Assembly: GCF_028823635.1 (NCBI RefSeq)
Contig: NZ_JAPEHU010000002.1
Location: 186,001-250,000 of the forward strand
Reading direction: 5' to 3'
Source: Demequina sp. B12
Lineage (GTDB): Bacteria; Actinomycetota; Actinomycetes; Actinomycetales; Demequinaceae
Length of the DNA stretch: 64,000 nucleotides
Made by a program: the position numbers and the translations under genes. The notes below the pieces were generated by a model. The model did no database searches. It saw only the letters and a program-made list of their open reading frames with translations, and was not told the origin of the DNA. Of the stretch, positions 19,557 through 28,137 are shown piece by piece. Every line of letters starts with the position of its first letter. Position 1 is the stretch's first letter.

Positions 19557-20621
19557 TCAGGCGTCGATCTCGCCAAGCCAATCCGCGAGGACGTCGTCGG
19601 AGGGCTCTTCGCCGGGGCGCGCTAGTGACCGTGAGAACGCATCGGCGATCGTGTCCCGGCAGTCGCTGGTTCCGGTGACGATGAGCTCAGTGCGCGGCGT
19701 GCGCGGCCCCCATGTGCCATGTTCACCCACGTAGACCTGGCCGGCCGCACTGTCCCAGACGCATGCGCTGTCCGGGCGCGACGTCACCCAGAAGTGCCCT
19801 CGCACGCGCGTCGCAGAGCCAGCGAGGTGGGCGACATGCTCGCGCAGGCGTTCAGGGTGGAAGCCGTGCGTGCTGGTGAGGCGGACGGTCCAGACTCCAG
19901 CGCGGTCGACGGGGGTGCGTCGGCAGGGGGTGAAAGGGTTGGCGCGCTCCAGGCAGTCGCGCGTGCGGCCTGCGGTGGCAGGAAGTGCCAGTGCGGGAAG
20001 GTCGTCGAGGGAGCACGGAACGACCCGGCTGCCGTCGCCTCGCAGGTGGTCGGCAAGGGCAAGGGTGTGTTCATCCAGGGGCTTGTCTCCCACGAGTGCA
20101 ATGGTGTCCGAGGACGTCACGATGGGGGCAACGGCCTCGGCGACGACGCGGTCGTCGTCTTCGTGAAGCGACCAGCCGCGATCTTCCAGCCAGTCGTCGG
20201 AGGTGGCGTCCGCGGCAAAGGTCTCGGCATCGAACGCAGCGATCGTGGTGCCGTATGCGGCGCGGGGGAGGAGCCCCTGGTGTCCGAGGTTGTCGTCGAG
20301 AAGGCGCACCACCGGTGCCGGCTCAGAGGTGGGCGGGAGGACGATCACGGCGTGCTTCCAGGTCTCGACCTCCTGGAGTGCGACTAGTTCAGGAAGCACT
20401 ACCTCCCTGATCGCACAGGAGAGGCACGCATGCTCAAGCGGGGTCGTCGTCGAACTCAGGGCGCCAGTGGAGGCGGTGAGGGTATGGGTGACGGCATCGT
20501 CGTGGATGTCGACGGTCACGGTCACAACGTCAGTGCGGTCCAGGACCAGGCCCAGCGACGCGGTGGCTCGGGTGATGGGGTCCAAGGTGGCGAGCGTGCT
20601 AATCGTGAGTGAAGAGGTCAT
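19557..20621 (-). CDS. Mrf-like CobW/COG0523-related protein (zinc-starvation ribosome factor)
   Basis: About 354 residues. HACLSCAIREVVLPEL matches the CxxC region of COG0523 proteins, and the C-terminal part (FHPERLREHVAHL, RVRGHFWVTSRPDSACVWDSAAGQVYV) is the CobW C-terminal domain. There is no N-terminal P-loop, as in my recollection of mycobacterial Mrf/Rv0106. Mycobacterial Mrf recruits a hibernation factor to ribosomes that have exchanged zinc-binding proteins for zinc-free ones. The ATG at 20621 is preferred over a GTG at 20630. It is divergent from the zinc-free ribosomal operon and shares the Zur box, which supports the assignment. Confidence 0.8.
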   Translation of the reverse strand: MTSSLTISTLATLDPITRATASLGLVLDRTDVVTVTVDIHDDAVTHTLTASTGALSSTTTPLEHACLSCAIREVVLPELVALQEVETWKHAVIVLPPTSEPAPVVRLLDDNLGHQGLLPRAAYGTTIAAFDAETFAADATSDDWLEDRGWSLHEDDDRVVAEAVAPIVTSSDTIALVGDKPLDEHTLALADHLRGDGSRVVPCSLDDLPALALPATAGRTRDCLERANPFTPCRRTPVDRAGVWTVRLTSTHGFHPERLREHVAHLAGSATRVRGHFWVTSRPDSACVWDSAAGQVYVGEHGTWGPRTPRTELIVTGTSDCRDTIADAFSRSLARPGEEPSDDVLADWLGEIDA

Positions 20622-20643
20622 GGCCGACACAGTAGCACTTGAC

Positions 20644-20656
20644 GAGAATGATTCTC
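20644..20656. promoter_or_regulatory. Zur box shared by the mrf-like gene and the ribosomal protein operon
   Basis: GAGAATGATTCTC, a perfect 13-bp palindrome, lies 22 bases from the mrf-like start on one side and 18 bases from rpmB on the other. It has the same AATNATT core as the znuA site. It could control both divergent units. Confidence 0.88.
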
Positions 20657-20674
20657 ATTACTACCTTGTTCCGC

Positions 20675-20914
20675 ATGTCTGCTCAACGATGCCAAGTCAC
20701 CGGAGCCACACCAGGCTTCGGCAACTCCATATCCCACTCCCACCGCCGCACCGCGCGCCGCTGGGACGTCAACATCCAACGCAAGCGGTACTGGGTTCCC
20801 TCACTCGGACGCCACATCCGCCTCAATGTCAGCACCCGCGGCATCAAAGTCATTGACCGGGACGGCATTGACGCTGTGGTCTCCCGGCTCATCTCCCAAG
20901 GGGAGAAGCTCTGA
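20675..20914 (+). CDS. rpmB: Ribosomal protein bL28, zinc-free paralogue
   Basis: 79 residues: [32 protein letters not shown] and on. A single Cys replaces the CxxC pair of zinc-binding L28, marking the C-minus form used in zinc shortage. ATG at 20675; an earlier in-frame ATG at 20639 would lie across the operator. First gene of an operon of overlapping ribosomal protein genes behind a Zur box. Confidence 0.93.
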   Translation: MSAQRCQVTGATPGFGNSISHSHRRTARRWDVNIQRKRYWVPSLGRHIRLNVSTRGIKVIDRDGIDAVVSRLISQGEKL

Positions 20915-21081
20915 TGGCGGCGTCCAAGGACATTCGGCCCAAGATCACCCTGCAGTCGACTGCGGGCACCGGCACGCGGTACATCACCACCAAGAATCGT
21001 CGCAACACACCTGACCGGCTGGTGCTGCGCAAGTACGACAAAGCCATCCGGCGCCACGTCGATTTCAAGGAGACCCGCTAA
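20914..21081 (+). CDS. rpmG: Ribosomal protein bL33, zinc-free paralogue
   Basis: 55 residues, reading [19 protein letters not shown] then the C-terminal HVDFKETR. It contains no cysteine, whereas zinc-binding L33 has four. The ATG overlaps the rpmB stop (TGATG) and the stop overlaps the rpsN start (TAATG), so translation is coupled. Confidence 0.93.
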   Translation: MAASKDIRPKITLQSTAGTGTRYITTKNRRNTPDRLVLRKYDKAIRRHVDFKETR

Positions 21082-21386
21082 TGGCAAAGAAGAGCAAGAT
21101 CGCTCGCAACGAGCAACGGGCGGCAATCGTCGCGCGCTACGCGGCACAGCGGCGTGAACTCAAGCGTGCATCGGTCAACCCCCACCTGAGCCCTGAGGAA
21201 CGCGCGACGGCCATGGCAGCGCTCCATGCGCTACCCCGTGACGCCAGTCCCACGCGCCTGCGCAACCGGGATAACTCCGATGGTCGACCGCGCGGGTACC
21301 TCAGAGCCTTCGGGCTGTCCCGCGTCGCCATGCGCCAAGCAGCGCACCGTGGTGAACTTCCCGGCGTCACGAAGTCGAGTTGGTAA
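21081..21386 (+). CDS. rpsN: Ribosomal protein uS14, zinc-free long form
   Basis: 101 residues, the long form of S14 without the CxxC-CxxC zinc module: [17 protein letters not shown], then [20 protein letters not shown] and the C-terminal LPGVTKSSW. No cysteines. Overlaps rpmG by one base; rpmE2 begins 2 bases after its stop. Confidence 0.95.
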   Translation: MAKKSKIARNEQRAAIVARYAAQRRELKRASVNPHLSPEERATAMAALHALPRDASPTRLRNRDNSDGRPRGYLRAFGLSRVAMRQAAHRGELPGVTKSSW

Positions 21387-21388
21387 CC

Positions 21389-21643
21389 ATGAAGAAAGGG
21401 ATCCACCCCCACTACGGCCCCGTCGTGTTCCGTGACACTTCAGCGAACTTCGCGTTCCTCACCAAGTCGACGATGACGTCCGACGCCACGATCACCTGGG
21501 ATGACGGCAACGAGTACCCCGTGATCGACGTAGAGATTTCCTCGGCAAGCCACCCGTTCTACACCGGACAGCAGCGCGTCGTGGACACCGCAGGGCGCGT
21601 GGAACGGTTCCGCCGCCGCTACTCCCAAGGAGGACCACAGTGA
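21389..21643 (+). CDS. rpmE2: Ribosomal protein bL31 type B (zinc-free)
   Basis: 84 residues: [19 protein letters not shown], then [24 protein letters not shown]. This is the type B L31, lacking the CxxC zinc motif. Type B L31 replaces the zinc form under zinc limitation and releases stored zinc. Its stop overlaps the next GTG (GTGA). Confidence 0.95.
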   Translation: MKKGIHPHYGPVVFRDTSANFAFLTKSTMTSDATITWDDGNEYPVIDVEISSASHPFYTGQQRVVDTAGRVERFRRRYSQGGPQ

Positions 21644-21762
21644 AAGTACGCGCAAGCATTCGCTCGCTCGCCCGTAAAGAAGGATCGATCGTGGTGCGCA
21701 GGCGGGGTAAGACCTACGTCATTAACAAGCGCAACCCTCGCTTCAAGGGCCGTCAGGGGTAG
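21640..21762 (+). CDS. rpmJ2: Ribosomal protein bL36 type B (zinc-free)
   Basis: 40 residues, starting at a GTG that overlaps the rpmE2 stop: [16 protein letters not shown], then [19 protein letters not shown]. The ordinary L36 has a Cys3His zinc site; none is present here (YkgO type). The RBS CAAGGAGG lies just upstream. Confidence 0.93.
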   Translation: MKVRASIRSLARKEGSIVVRRRGKTYVINKRNPRFKGRQG

Positions 21763-21764
21763 TC

Positions 21765-21947
21765 GTGGCTGTTCCCAAACGCAAGACCTCACGTTCCCGC
21801 ACACGCTCCCGCCGCGCGCAATGGAAAGCCAGCGCACCGGAGCTTCAGAATGTCACGGTTCACGGCACCACCTACCGAGTCCCCCGGCCACTGGTCCGTG
21901 CAGTCCAACGCGGACTCGTCGACCCCAGCACATTTCCCACCGCATGA
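21765..21947 (+). CDS. rpmF: Ribosomal protein bL32, zinc-free paralogue
   Basis: 60 residues. [22 protein letters not shown] is the L32 N-terminus. The C-terminal half ([21 protein letters not shown]) has no cysteine where zinc-binding L32 has two CxxC pairs. GTG start 2 bases after rpmJ2. Fits the operon's theme of replacing zinc-binding ribosomal proteins. Confidence 0.9.
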   Translation: MAVPKRKTSRSRTRSRRAQWKASAPELQNVTVHGTTYRVPRPLVRAVQRGLVDPSTFPTA

Positions 21948-21967
21948 CCTACGAAAGGACGTCCATC

Positions 21968-22252
21968 ATGGACCTCACCACCGCTGAACTCACCGCTCGC
22001 ATCGGCGACCGGGCTGGTCTCGACAAGGCCGCCGTCACACGCGTCCTCGACGCGCTTGGGGTTGAAGTGACCGCCGCAGTCGCGAGCGGTAGCCGCGTTA
22101 AAGTCCCCGGCATCGCGACAGTGGAACCTGCTGTGCGCGCCGCACGCACAGGCCGCAACCCGCAAACGGGCGAGGCGCTCGACATCCCGGAGACGCGCTA
22201 TCCCAAGCTCACCGCGGTGCCGGCACTGAAGCGCGCGGTGAAAGACTCCTAA
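21968..22252 (+). CDS. HU-family DNA-binding protein in the Zur-linked operon
   Basis: 94 residues: DLTTAELTARIGDRAGLDKAAVTRVLDAL (helical dimerisation part), a short beta region (GSRVKVPGIATVEP), the arm signature RTGRNPQTGEALDIPET, and a Lys-poor C-terminus. An HU/IHF-type histone-like protein that bends DNA. ATG at 21968 after GAAAGGAC, 20 bases from the rpmF stop, so probably co-transcribed with the zinc-free ribosomal genes. It lacks the long basic tail of the major actinobacterial HU, so it is likely a specialised paralogue. Its presence here is unusual. Confidence 0.85.
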   Translation: MDLTTAELTARIGDRAGLDKAAVTRVLDALGVEVTAAVASGSRVKVPGIATVEPAVRAARTGRNPQTGEALDIPETRYPKLTAVPALKRAVKDS

Positions 22253-22340
22253 GAGAACGACGGTCGCTGTGTCGGCACAGTCGTGTCCGGGGCCCCGCGT
22301 GCGGGGAACGCGGATAGACTGTGCCGACACAGTCGTTCTC
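22253..22340. promoter_or_regulatory. Double palindrome / large inverted repeat before glyS
   Basis: The right arm 22317-22340 (24 bases) pairs with 22253-22261 plus 22268-22282, leaving a 6-base bulge. Each arm is itself a palindrome: CTGTG-TCGG-CACAG at 22267-22280 and CTGTG-CCGA-CACAG at 22319-22332, 52 bases apart, close to five helical turns. A GC hairpin (CCCCGC-GT-GCGGGG, 22293-22306) lies between. TAGACT at 22315-22320, a possible -10 box, is overlapped by the second palindrome. It could be a pair of operators or a terminator of the HU operon. Confidence 0.7.
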
Positions 22341-22356
22341 ACCCAAGGAGCATTCA

Positions 22357-23739
22357 GTGGCACCGTCACGCCTGGACAATGTGATCTCGCTAGCGAAGCG
22401 TCGCGGCTTCGTCTTTCCGTGCGGCGAGATCTACGGAGGTACCCGGTCGGCGTGGGACTACGGCCCGCTGGGTGTGGAACTGAAGGAAAACATCAAGCGC
22501 CAGTGGTGGCGTGCCATGGTTTCCAGCCGTGACGACATCGTCGGCCTGGACTCATCAGTCATTCTTCCTCCCGCAGTGTGGGAAGCCTCGGGTCACCTCA
22601 AGGCCTTCGTGGACCCGCTCGTCGAGTGCCTGTCGTGCCACAAGCGCGGCCGCGAGGACCACCTCATCGAGGCCTTCGAAGAGAAGAAGGGCCGCGCCCC
22701 CGAGGGTGGACTCGCAGAGGTCCCGTGCCCCCACTGTGGCACCCGCGGCGAGTGGACCGAGCCCAAGATGTTCAACGGCCTCCTCAAGACCTACCTGGGC
22801 GTCAGCCAGGACGAGTCGGGCCTGCACTACCTGCGCCCCGAGACCGCCCAGGGCATCTTCGTGAACTACGACAACGTCCAGCGCACCTCGCGTATGAAGG
22901 TCCCGTTCGGCATCGGCCAGATCGGTAAGTCCTTCCGCAACGAGATCACGCCCGGAAACTTCATTTTCCGCACCCGTGAGTTCGAGCAGATGGAGATGGA
23001 GTTCTTCGTCAAGCCCGGCACGGATGATGAGTGGCACCAGTACTGGATTGACACTCGCCTGCAGTGGTACAAGGACCTGGGTATTGCGGCTGACAACCTG
23101 CGTCTGTACGAGCACCCCCAGGAGAAGCTGTCGCACTACTCCAAGGGCACCACGGACATCGAATACCGCTTTGGCTTCCAGGGAAGCGAATGGGGCGAAC
23201 TCGAAGGTATCGCCAACCGCACCGACTTTGACTTGTCCACGCACTCGGAGCACTCCGGCAAGGACCTGAGCTATTTGGACCCCGCCACGAACGAGCGCTA
23301 CACGCCGTACGTGATCGAGCCTGCCGCGGGTCTGACCCGTTCGCTCATGGCGTTCCTGGTCGAGGCGTACGACGAAGACGAAGCCCCCAACACCAAGGGC
23401 GGCGTCGACAAGCGCACCGTGTTGCACCTGGACCCGCGCATCGCACCCGTCAAGGCTGCCGTCCTTCCGTTGTCGAAGTCGGAAGAACTCTTGCCCACCG
23501 CAGACGCATTGGCCAAGGAACTGCGTGCCGCCTGGAACGTGGATCTCGATGTCACGCAGGCGATCGGAAAGCGCTACCGCCGTCAGGATGAGATCGGTAC
23601 GCCGTACTGCATCACCGTCGACTTCGACACCAAGGATGACCAGGCCGTCACCATCCGTGACCGCGACACCATGCAGCAGGAGCGCGTGGCGTTGTCTCAG
23701 GTGCAGGCGTACCTGGCCACGCGTCTGGTGGGCGCGTAA
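22357..23739 (+). CDS. glyS: Glycyl-tRNA synthetase (homodimeric class II)
   Basis: Charges tRNA-Gly. 460 residues, alpha2 type. Motif 2 region [25 protein letters not shown] (core [11 protein letters not shown]) and motif 3 [10 protein letters not shown]. The zinc-finger-like insert CLSCHKRGR...[10 protein letters not shown] is near the N-terminus, and an anticodon-binding domain is at the C-terminus. GTG at 22357 with AAGGAG 6 bases upstream. The promoter region holds the double palindrome described separately. Confidence 0.96.
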   Translation: MAPSRLDNVISLAKRRGFVFPCGEIYGGTRSAWDYGPLGVELKENIKRQWWRAMVSSRDDIVGLDSSVILPPAVWEASGHLKAFVDPLVECLSCHKRGREDHLIEAFEEKKGRAPEGGLAEVPCPHCGTRGEWTEPKMFNGLLKTYLGVSQDESGLHYLRPETAQGIFVNYDNVQRTSRMKVPFGIGQIGKSFRNEITPGNFIFRTREFEQMEMEFFVKPGTDDEWHQYWIDTRLQWYKDLGIAADNLRLYEHPQEKLSHYSKGTTDIEYRFGFQGSEWGELEGIANRTDFDLSTHSEHSGKDLSYLDPATNERYTPYVIEPAAGLTRSLMAFLVEAYDEDEAPNTKGGVDKRTVLHLDPRIAPVKAAVLPLSKSEELLPTADALAKELRAAWNVDLDVTQAIGKRYRRQDEIGTPYCITVDFDTKDDQAVTIRDRDTMQQERVALSQVQAYLATRLVGA

Positions 23740-23775
23740 CTTCGTGGGGCCGATGCTCGCGGTGGGGGAGCGCTG

Positions 23776-24948
23776 ATGGGCGCCGGTCATTCGCACGTCC
23801 TGGAGGACCGCCCGCGGGCTTCTGAACGTACCACCACGGTGCTCACCATTGCGGTGGGCATCGTGGTGTTCCTTACGATGGCAGGCGCGGTTGCCGTGTG
23901 GCCATCGGACTGGTCGTTCCTGCGATCGGTGCCCACCACCTATGAAGGTGCTTCCTGGGTGGATGTCACCGTGGACTCGGTCGACGATGCCACCGGTGTC
24001 GCCCAGGTGACCATTGACGAGGATCCGGAATCGGGACTCCACGAGTTGATGCCGTTGGAGTTGGCGACCTTCTCCTACTCGGAGGGGGACTCCATCCGAG
24101 TTCTCATGGTCGACGACGGCACGCTCATCTTTGGCGACTTCAACCGTGGCCCTCCCATCCTGGTGTTGCTAGTGCTGTACGTCGTGCTCGTGCTGGCGAT
24201 TGCTTGGTGGCGCGGATTGGGTGCGCTGCTGGGCCTGGTAGCAGCATTCGGCGTGGTGATCTTCTTCACGGTTCCCGCGCTGTTCGAGGGAGCAAACCCC
24301 GTGGTCGTGGGCCTGGTGACCGGGTCGGGAGCGCTGTTTGTGTTGCTCTACCTTGCTCACGGAGCCAATGCGCGCACCACGACGGCCTACTTGGGCACGC
24401 TCGCCGGTCTCGTCATCACTACGCTGTTGGCAGCGTGGGCCGTCGAGGCCTCTCATCTCACGGGCTTTTGGTCAGAAGAGGGCACCCACCTTGAACTCGC
24501 AGGACGAACCGTTGACCTCCAAGCGCTCGTCCTATGCGGCATCATCATTGCGGGTTTGGGTGTGTTGAATGACGTCACGGTGACCCAAGCCTCCGCCGTC
24601 TGGGAGTTGCGTGCGGCCAGGCCAGACTTGTCGGCGTGGAGCCTCTTTGCTCGCGGCATGCGGATTGGCCGCGACCACATTGCCTCCACCGTCTACACCA
24701 TTGCGTTTGCGTATGTGGGGGCAGCGCTTCCTACCATCATGCTCGTCTCGCTCTACGACCAGTCCATCGGAATGTCACTCACGAGTGCAGAGATCGCTGA
24801 AGAAGTGGTGCGAACTCTTGTGGGATCGATCGGGCTGGTCCTTGCGGTACCGCTCACCACGGGCATTGGTGCGCTCGTCGTGGGGCACAGGGGAGCGCTC
24901 GAGGGCGAGAACACGGCAGTTTCGGAATCCGCGACAATAGAGGAATGA
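23776..24948 (+). CDS. YibE/F-like membrane protein
   Basis: 390 residues, about eight membrane segments. A first segment follows the N-terminal GAGHSHV; then an extracytoplasmic part (about 45-120), then a polytopic domain with ARTTTAYLGTLAGLVITTLLA and VLNDVTVTQASAVWELR, diagnostic of the YibE/F family. Function is not established; transport has been proposed. ATG at 23776. Overlaps dusB by 4 bases. Confidence 0.88.
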   Translation: MGAGHSHVLEDRPRASERTTTVLTIAVGIVVFLTMAGAVAVWPSDWSFLRSVPTTYEGASWVDVTVDSVDDATGVAQVTIDEDPESGLHELMPLELATFSYSEGDSIRVLMVDDGTLIFGDFNRGPPILVLLVLYVVLVLAIAWWRGLGALLGLVAAFGVVIFFTVPALFEGANPVVVGLVTGSGALFVLLYLAHGANARTTTAYLGTLAGLVITTLLAAWAVEASHLTGFWSEEGTHLELAGRTVDLQALVLCGIIIAGLGVLNDVTVTQASAVWELRAARPDLSAWSLFARGMRIGRDHIASTVYTIAFAYVGAALPTIMLVSLYDQSIGMSLTSAEIAEEVVRTLVGSIGLVLAVPLTTGIGALVVGHRGALEGENTAVSESATIEE

Positions 24949-26132
24949 CCTCTGACGCATCGGCTCAGCCCGCCTCCGGCGAGCGAGTGCTTCCACCCCT
25001 GCGCATCGGCCCTTTGACTATCGACACTCCCGTGGTGTTGGCGCCCATGGCCGGCATTACCAACGCCGCGTTCCGGCGCCTGTGCCGTGAGTACGGCGGC
25101 GGCATCTACGTTGCGGAAATGGTGACGTCCCGCGCGCTCGTGGAACGCACCCCGGAAAGCCTGCGCATCATCCACCACGACCCCGACGAGACACCACGGT
25201 CAGTACAGCTTTACGGCGTTGACCCGGCCACCATCGGTGCCGCAGTGAAAATGCTGGTCACGGAGGACCGCGCAGATCACATCGACATGAACTTTGGTTG
25301 CCCCGTGCCCAAGGTGACTAAGAAGGGTGGCGGTGCGGTCCTGCCGTGGAAGAAGGACCTGTTCCGCGACATCGTGCGCGCGGCAGTCCGCGAAGCCGCG
25401 CCGTACGACATTCCCGTCACGGTCAAGATGCGCAAAGGTGTCGACGAGGACCACCTGACGTACATCGAGGCAGGCCGGATGGCGGAGTCCGAAGGCGTTG
25501 CGGCCGTAGCGCTCCATGGACGTACCGCCGCCGACTACTACTCCGGGCACGCAGACTGGGAAGCGATTGCACGACTCAAGGAGGCCGTGAAGTCAATCCC
25601 GGTGCTGGGCAACGGAGACATTTGGGCGGCCGAGGACGCGTTGGACATGGTCGCACGCACCGGTGTTGACGGCGTGGTGGTGGGTCGCGGCTGCCAGGGA
25701 CGCCCGTGGCTCTTCGCTGACCTGCAAGCTGCCTTTGAAGGGCGCGATGACCGTGTGAAGCCAGGTCTACGTATGGTCGCTGACACCATCTACCGGCACG
25801 GTGAACTGATGGTGCCGTTCTTTGGTGGAGATGAACTTAAGGCCATGCGGGAGATCCGCAAGCATGTGGCGTGGTACCTCAAGGGCTACCCGGTGGGTGG
25901 CGAGATCCGCAAGAACTTGGGACTCGTCGAAACGCTGCCGCAGTTGCGTGCACTGTTGGACTCCCTGCCGCTCGACACCGAGTACCCGGGAGCCGATGCT
26001 GAAGGCCCGCGCGGGCGGCAAGGCACGTCGAGGACGCCATCCTGTCCAGATGGGTGGCTCGACACCCAGGACATCACCCCCGACCTTGAGATTCGGCTAC
26101 GCGAAGCAGAGCTGAGCGTCTCCGGAGGCTAG
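24945..26132 (+). CDS. dusB: tRNA-dihydrouridine synthase (DusB type)
   Basis: Flavin enzyme reducing uridines in the tRNA D-loop. 395 residues. VVLAPMAGITNAAFRRLCREYGG at the start of the FMN barrel (core APMAGITNAAFR), NFGCPVPKVTKKGGG with the catalytic Cys near 119, HGRTAADYYSG and VGRGCQGRPWLF. ATG overlaps the previous stop; GACAAT lies 6 bases upstream, another leaderless-like arrangement. Its stop and that of the next, convergent gene share the palindrome CTAGGCCTAG. Confidence 0.94.
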   Translation: MTSDASAQPASGERVLPPLRIGPLTIDTPVVLAPMAGITNAAFRRLCREYGGGIYVAEMVTSRALVERTPESLRIIHHDPDETPRSVQLYGVDPATIGAAVKMLVTEDRADHIDMNFGCPVPKVTKKGGGAVLPWKKDLFRDIVRAAVREAAPYDIPVTVKMRKGVDEDHLTYIEAGRMAESEGVAAVALHGRTAADYYSGHADWEAIARLKEAVKSIPVLGNGDIWAAEDALDMVARTGVDGVVVGRGCQGRPWLFADLQAAFEGRDDRVKPGLRMVADTIYRHGELMVPFFGGDELKAMREIRKHVAWYLKGYPVGGEIRKNLGLVETLPQLRALLDSLPLDTEYPGADAEGPRGRQGTSRTPSCPDGWLDTQDITPDLEIRLREAELSVSGG

Positions 26133-26134
26133 GC

Positions 26135-26770
26135 CTAGGCGTGGCCGAAGGCGCTTTCGTCCGCTGGACCGCCGTCCGCGGGGAGCGGGCTCGTATCGCT
26201 AGGCTCGCGAGCGGGCGTCATGGTGAGTTGGACCATGCCGTCTCCGAACCGGCGGACGTCACTGATCGTCACCGCATGGCGCTGCTCCGCACCCGCAAAC
26301 AGGGGGTGTCCGGCACCCAGAATCGTGGGGTGAACCGTCACGATCATCTGGTCGACAAGCCCCGCGTCGAGTGCTTGCCGAATGATGGTGCCCCCGTCGA
26401 GGTACACGTCTTTGTCTCCTGCGAGTTCCTGGGCCTCCGCAACAAGATTCGCGATGGGCGCCGATGCCGAGGTCACCGTGGGACGTGTGTGTGGAAGTGG
26501 GCGTCCGGTCGCCACGAGCACCGGAGTGTCGCCGTAGAACCACTGGTGCATGTCATGCACCACATCAAAGGTGCGCCGTCCCATGAGCATGGCTCCCACG
26601 CCCGCGTAGAAGTCGGCGAAGGTGACGGCGTCTTCCGGCCGGTGGGACCAGGGTCCGCTCGCCATGGGAGCCCACTCGGGACGGTCCGCTTCCAACCAGG
26701 AGATGTCATCCCCTGGCGCCGCGATGAAGCCGTCGAGAGATACAGCGCAGAATGCCTTGACTAGTCCCAT
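26135..26770 (-). CDS. Dihydrofolate reductase / RibD C-terminal-like reductase
   Basis: 211 residues: GLVKAFCAVSLDGFIAAPGDDISWL at the N-terminus (core SLDGFIAAPGDD), MLMGRRTFDVV, DVYLDGGTIIRQALDAGLVDQM and ILGAGHPLFAG. It belongs to the DHFR-fold RibD C-terminal group, NADPH-dependent reductases of mostly unknown substrate, and is not the housekeeping FolA. The ATG at 26770 is chosen because it begins directly at the family N-terminus. Convergent with dusB. Confidence 0.87.
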   Translation of the reverse strand: MGLVKAFCAVSLDGFIAAPGDDISWLEADRPEWAPMASGPWSHRPEDAVTFADFYAGVGAMLMGRRTFDVVHDMHQWFYGDTPVLVATGRPLPHTRPTVTSASAPIANLVAEAQELAGDKDVYLDGGTIIRQALDAGLVDQMIVTVHPTILGAGHPLFAGAEQRHAVTISDVRRFGDGMVQLTMTPAREPSDTSPLPADGGPADESAFGHA

Positions 26771-26852
26771 GCCTTCCACGGTACGCCGCACCTGTGACAC
26801 ACGCAGGGGTGATGAGGCAGGAGCGGTCGTGGAAGCGCGCTAGGTTGAGAGC

Positions 26853-28115
26853 GTGAACGACATCACCCAGGGCTACACCGAGGCGGACGTCGAACGATGG
26901 GTCAACGAACCCTCGAAGAGCCCCAACCGCACTCCCTTTGAACGGGACCGCGCCAGGATCCTGCATTCGAGCGCGCTACGGCGTTTGGGCGCCAAGACCC
27001 AAGTGCTGGGGCTGGGCAGCGGTGACTTTGTCCGCACGCGCCTGACGCATTCGCTTGAGGTGGCCCAAGTGGGCCGTGAGTTGGCGAAGGCGCTGGGCTG
27101 CTCGCCCGATGTGGTGGACGCGGCCTGCTTGGCGCACGACCTGGGCCACCCACCTTTTGGCCACAATGGTGAGCGTGCCCTCGACAAGGTGACCCGGCAC
27201 ATCGGCGGCTTTGAAGGCAACGCCCAGACCCTACGGCTGCTCACTCGTTTGGAACCTAAGTCGGTCGACCCTGAGACCGGCGAGCCCATTGGTTTGAACC
27301 TCACGCGTGCCAGCTTGGATGCAGCGGTGAAGTACCCCTGGGGTGAAGCGGGCGCACCGCTGCGGGCTGATGGCAAACCCAGCCGCAAGTTTGGGGTCTA
27401 CGAGGATGACCGGCCTGTTTTTGATTGGCTGCGTCAAGGCGCCCCCGAGCGGGCACAGAGTTTTGAAGCACAGATCATGGACCTGGCAGACGACATCTCC
27501 TACTCGGTCCATGACGTCGAGGACTCGGTGGTGTATCGCCAGGTATCTCTGTCAGTGTTGCGCGATCCTGGCCATGCTCAAGAAGTGGTCGACCATGCAC
27601 GCGAGTGGTACGGCAGGGGTGACGAGGACGCGCTCCTTGCCGCGCTCGAGCGCCTCCGTCAGTTCCGGTGGTGGGCAGACGAGTTCGACGGCTCACGTAC
27701 CGCTCTGGCCGCGCTGAAAGACATGACCAGCCAGCTCATCGGCCGGTTCGCATCGGCAACTATCGCTGCCACGCAGGCGGAGTACGGCAAGGGCCCGCAT
27801 ACCCGCCACCATGCGACGTTGGTGGTGCCGCAAGACACCCTGGACGAGATCCTCATCCTCAAAGGCATCGCCGTCCACTTCCTCATGGCACCCCGGGAAA
27901 CCAGCCCCACCTACACCAAGCAACGGCGCGTGCTGCGTGAACTCGTGATGGCGTTGGCCGACAGGGGAGCGTCCGCGATGGAGCCGCAGTTTGCCGCCGA
28001 CTACCGGGCAGCAAGCGGCGACGACGAACGGCTACGCATTGCCGTGGACCAGGTGGCGTCGCTGACGGACACGTCCGCCTACAACTGGCACCACAAGTAC
28101 TGCGGCGGACAGTAG
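26853..28115 (+). CDS. dgt: dGTPase-type deoxynucleotide triphosphohydrolase
   Basis: HD-domain enzyme that converts dGTP (or other dNTPs) to deoxynucleoside and triphosphate. 420 residues. RILHSSALRRLGAKTQVL, TRLTHSLEVAQVGRE, then HDLGHPPFGHNGERAL with the HD metal pair, and DDISYSVHDVED. GTG start at 26853 with TAGGTT-N6 upstream, a leaderless promoter pattern. dnaG lies nearby, as in many Actinobacteria, though here separated by four minus-strand genes. Confidence 0.93.
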   Translation: MNDITQGYTEADVERWVNEPSKSPNRTPFERDRARILHSSALRRLGAKTQVLGLGSGDFVRTRLTHSLEVAQVGRELAKALGCSPDVVDAACLAHDLGHPPFGHNGERALDKVTRHIGGFEGNAQTLRLLTRLEPKSVDPETGEPIGLNLTRASLDAAVKYPWGEAGAPLRADGKPSRKFGVYEDDRPVFDWLRQGAPERAQSFEAQIMDLADDISYSVHDVEDSVVYRQVSLSVLRDPGHAQEVVDHAREWYGRGDEDALLAALERLRQFRWWADEFDGSRTALAALKDMTSQLIGRFASATIAATQAEYGKGPHTRHHATLVVPQDTLDEILILKGIAVHFLMAPRETSPTYTKQRRVLRELVMALADRGASAMEPQFAADYRAASGDDERLRIAVDQVASLTDTSAYNWHHKYCGGQ

Positions 28116-28137
28116 TGCACCTGCCCGTGTGAGCGGG

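Noticed and set aside
19557..20621. Loss of the P-loop in the COG0523-like protein as a sign of decay
   Set aside because: As I recall, the Mrf group also lacks it, and the rest of the protein is intact.
22555..24042. 495-codon minus-strand frame
   Set aside because: Antisense to glyS and the YibE/F gene; no motif and no start signal.
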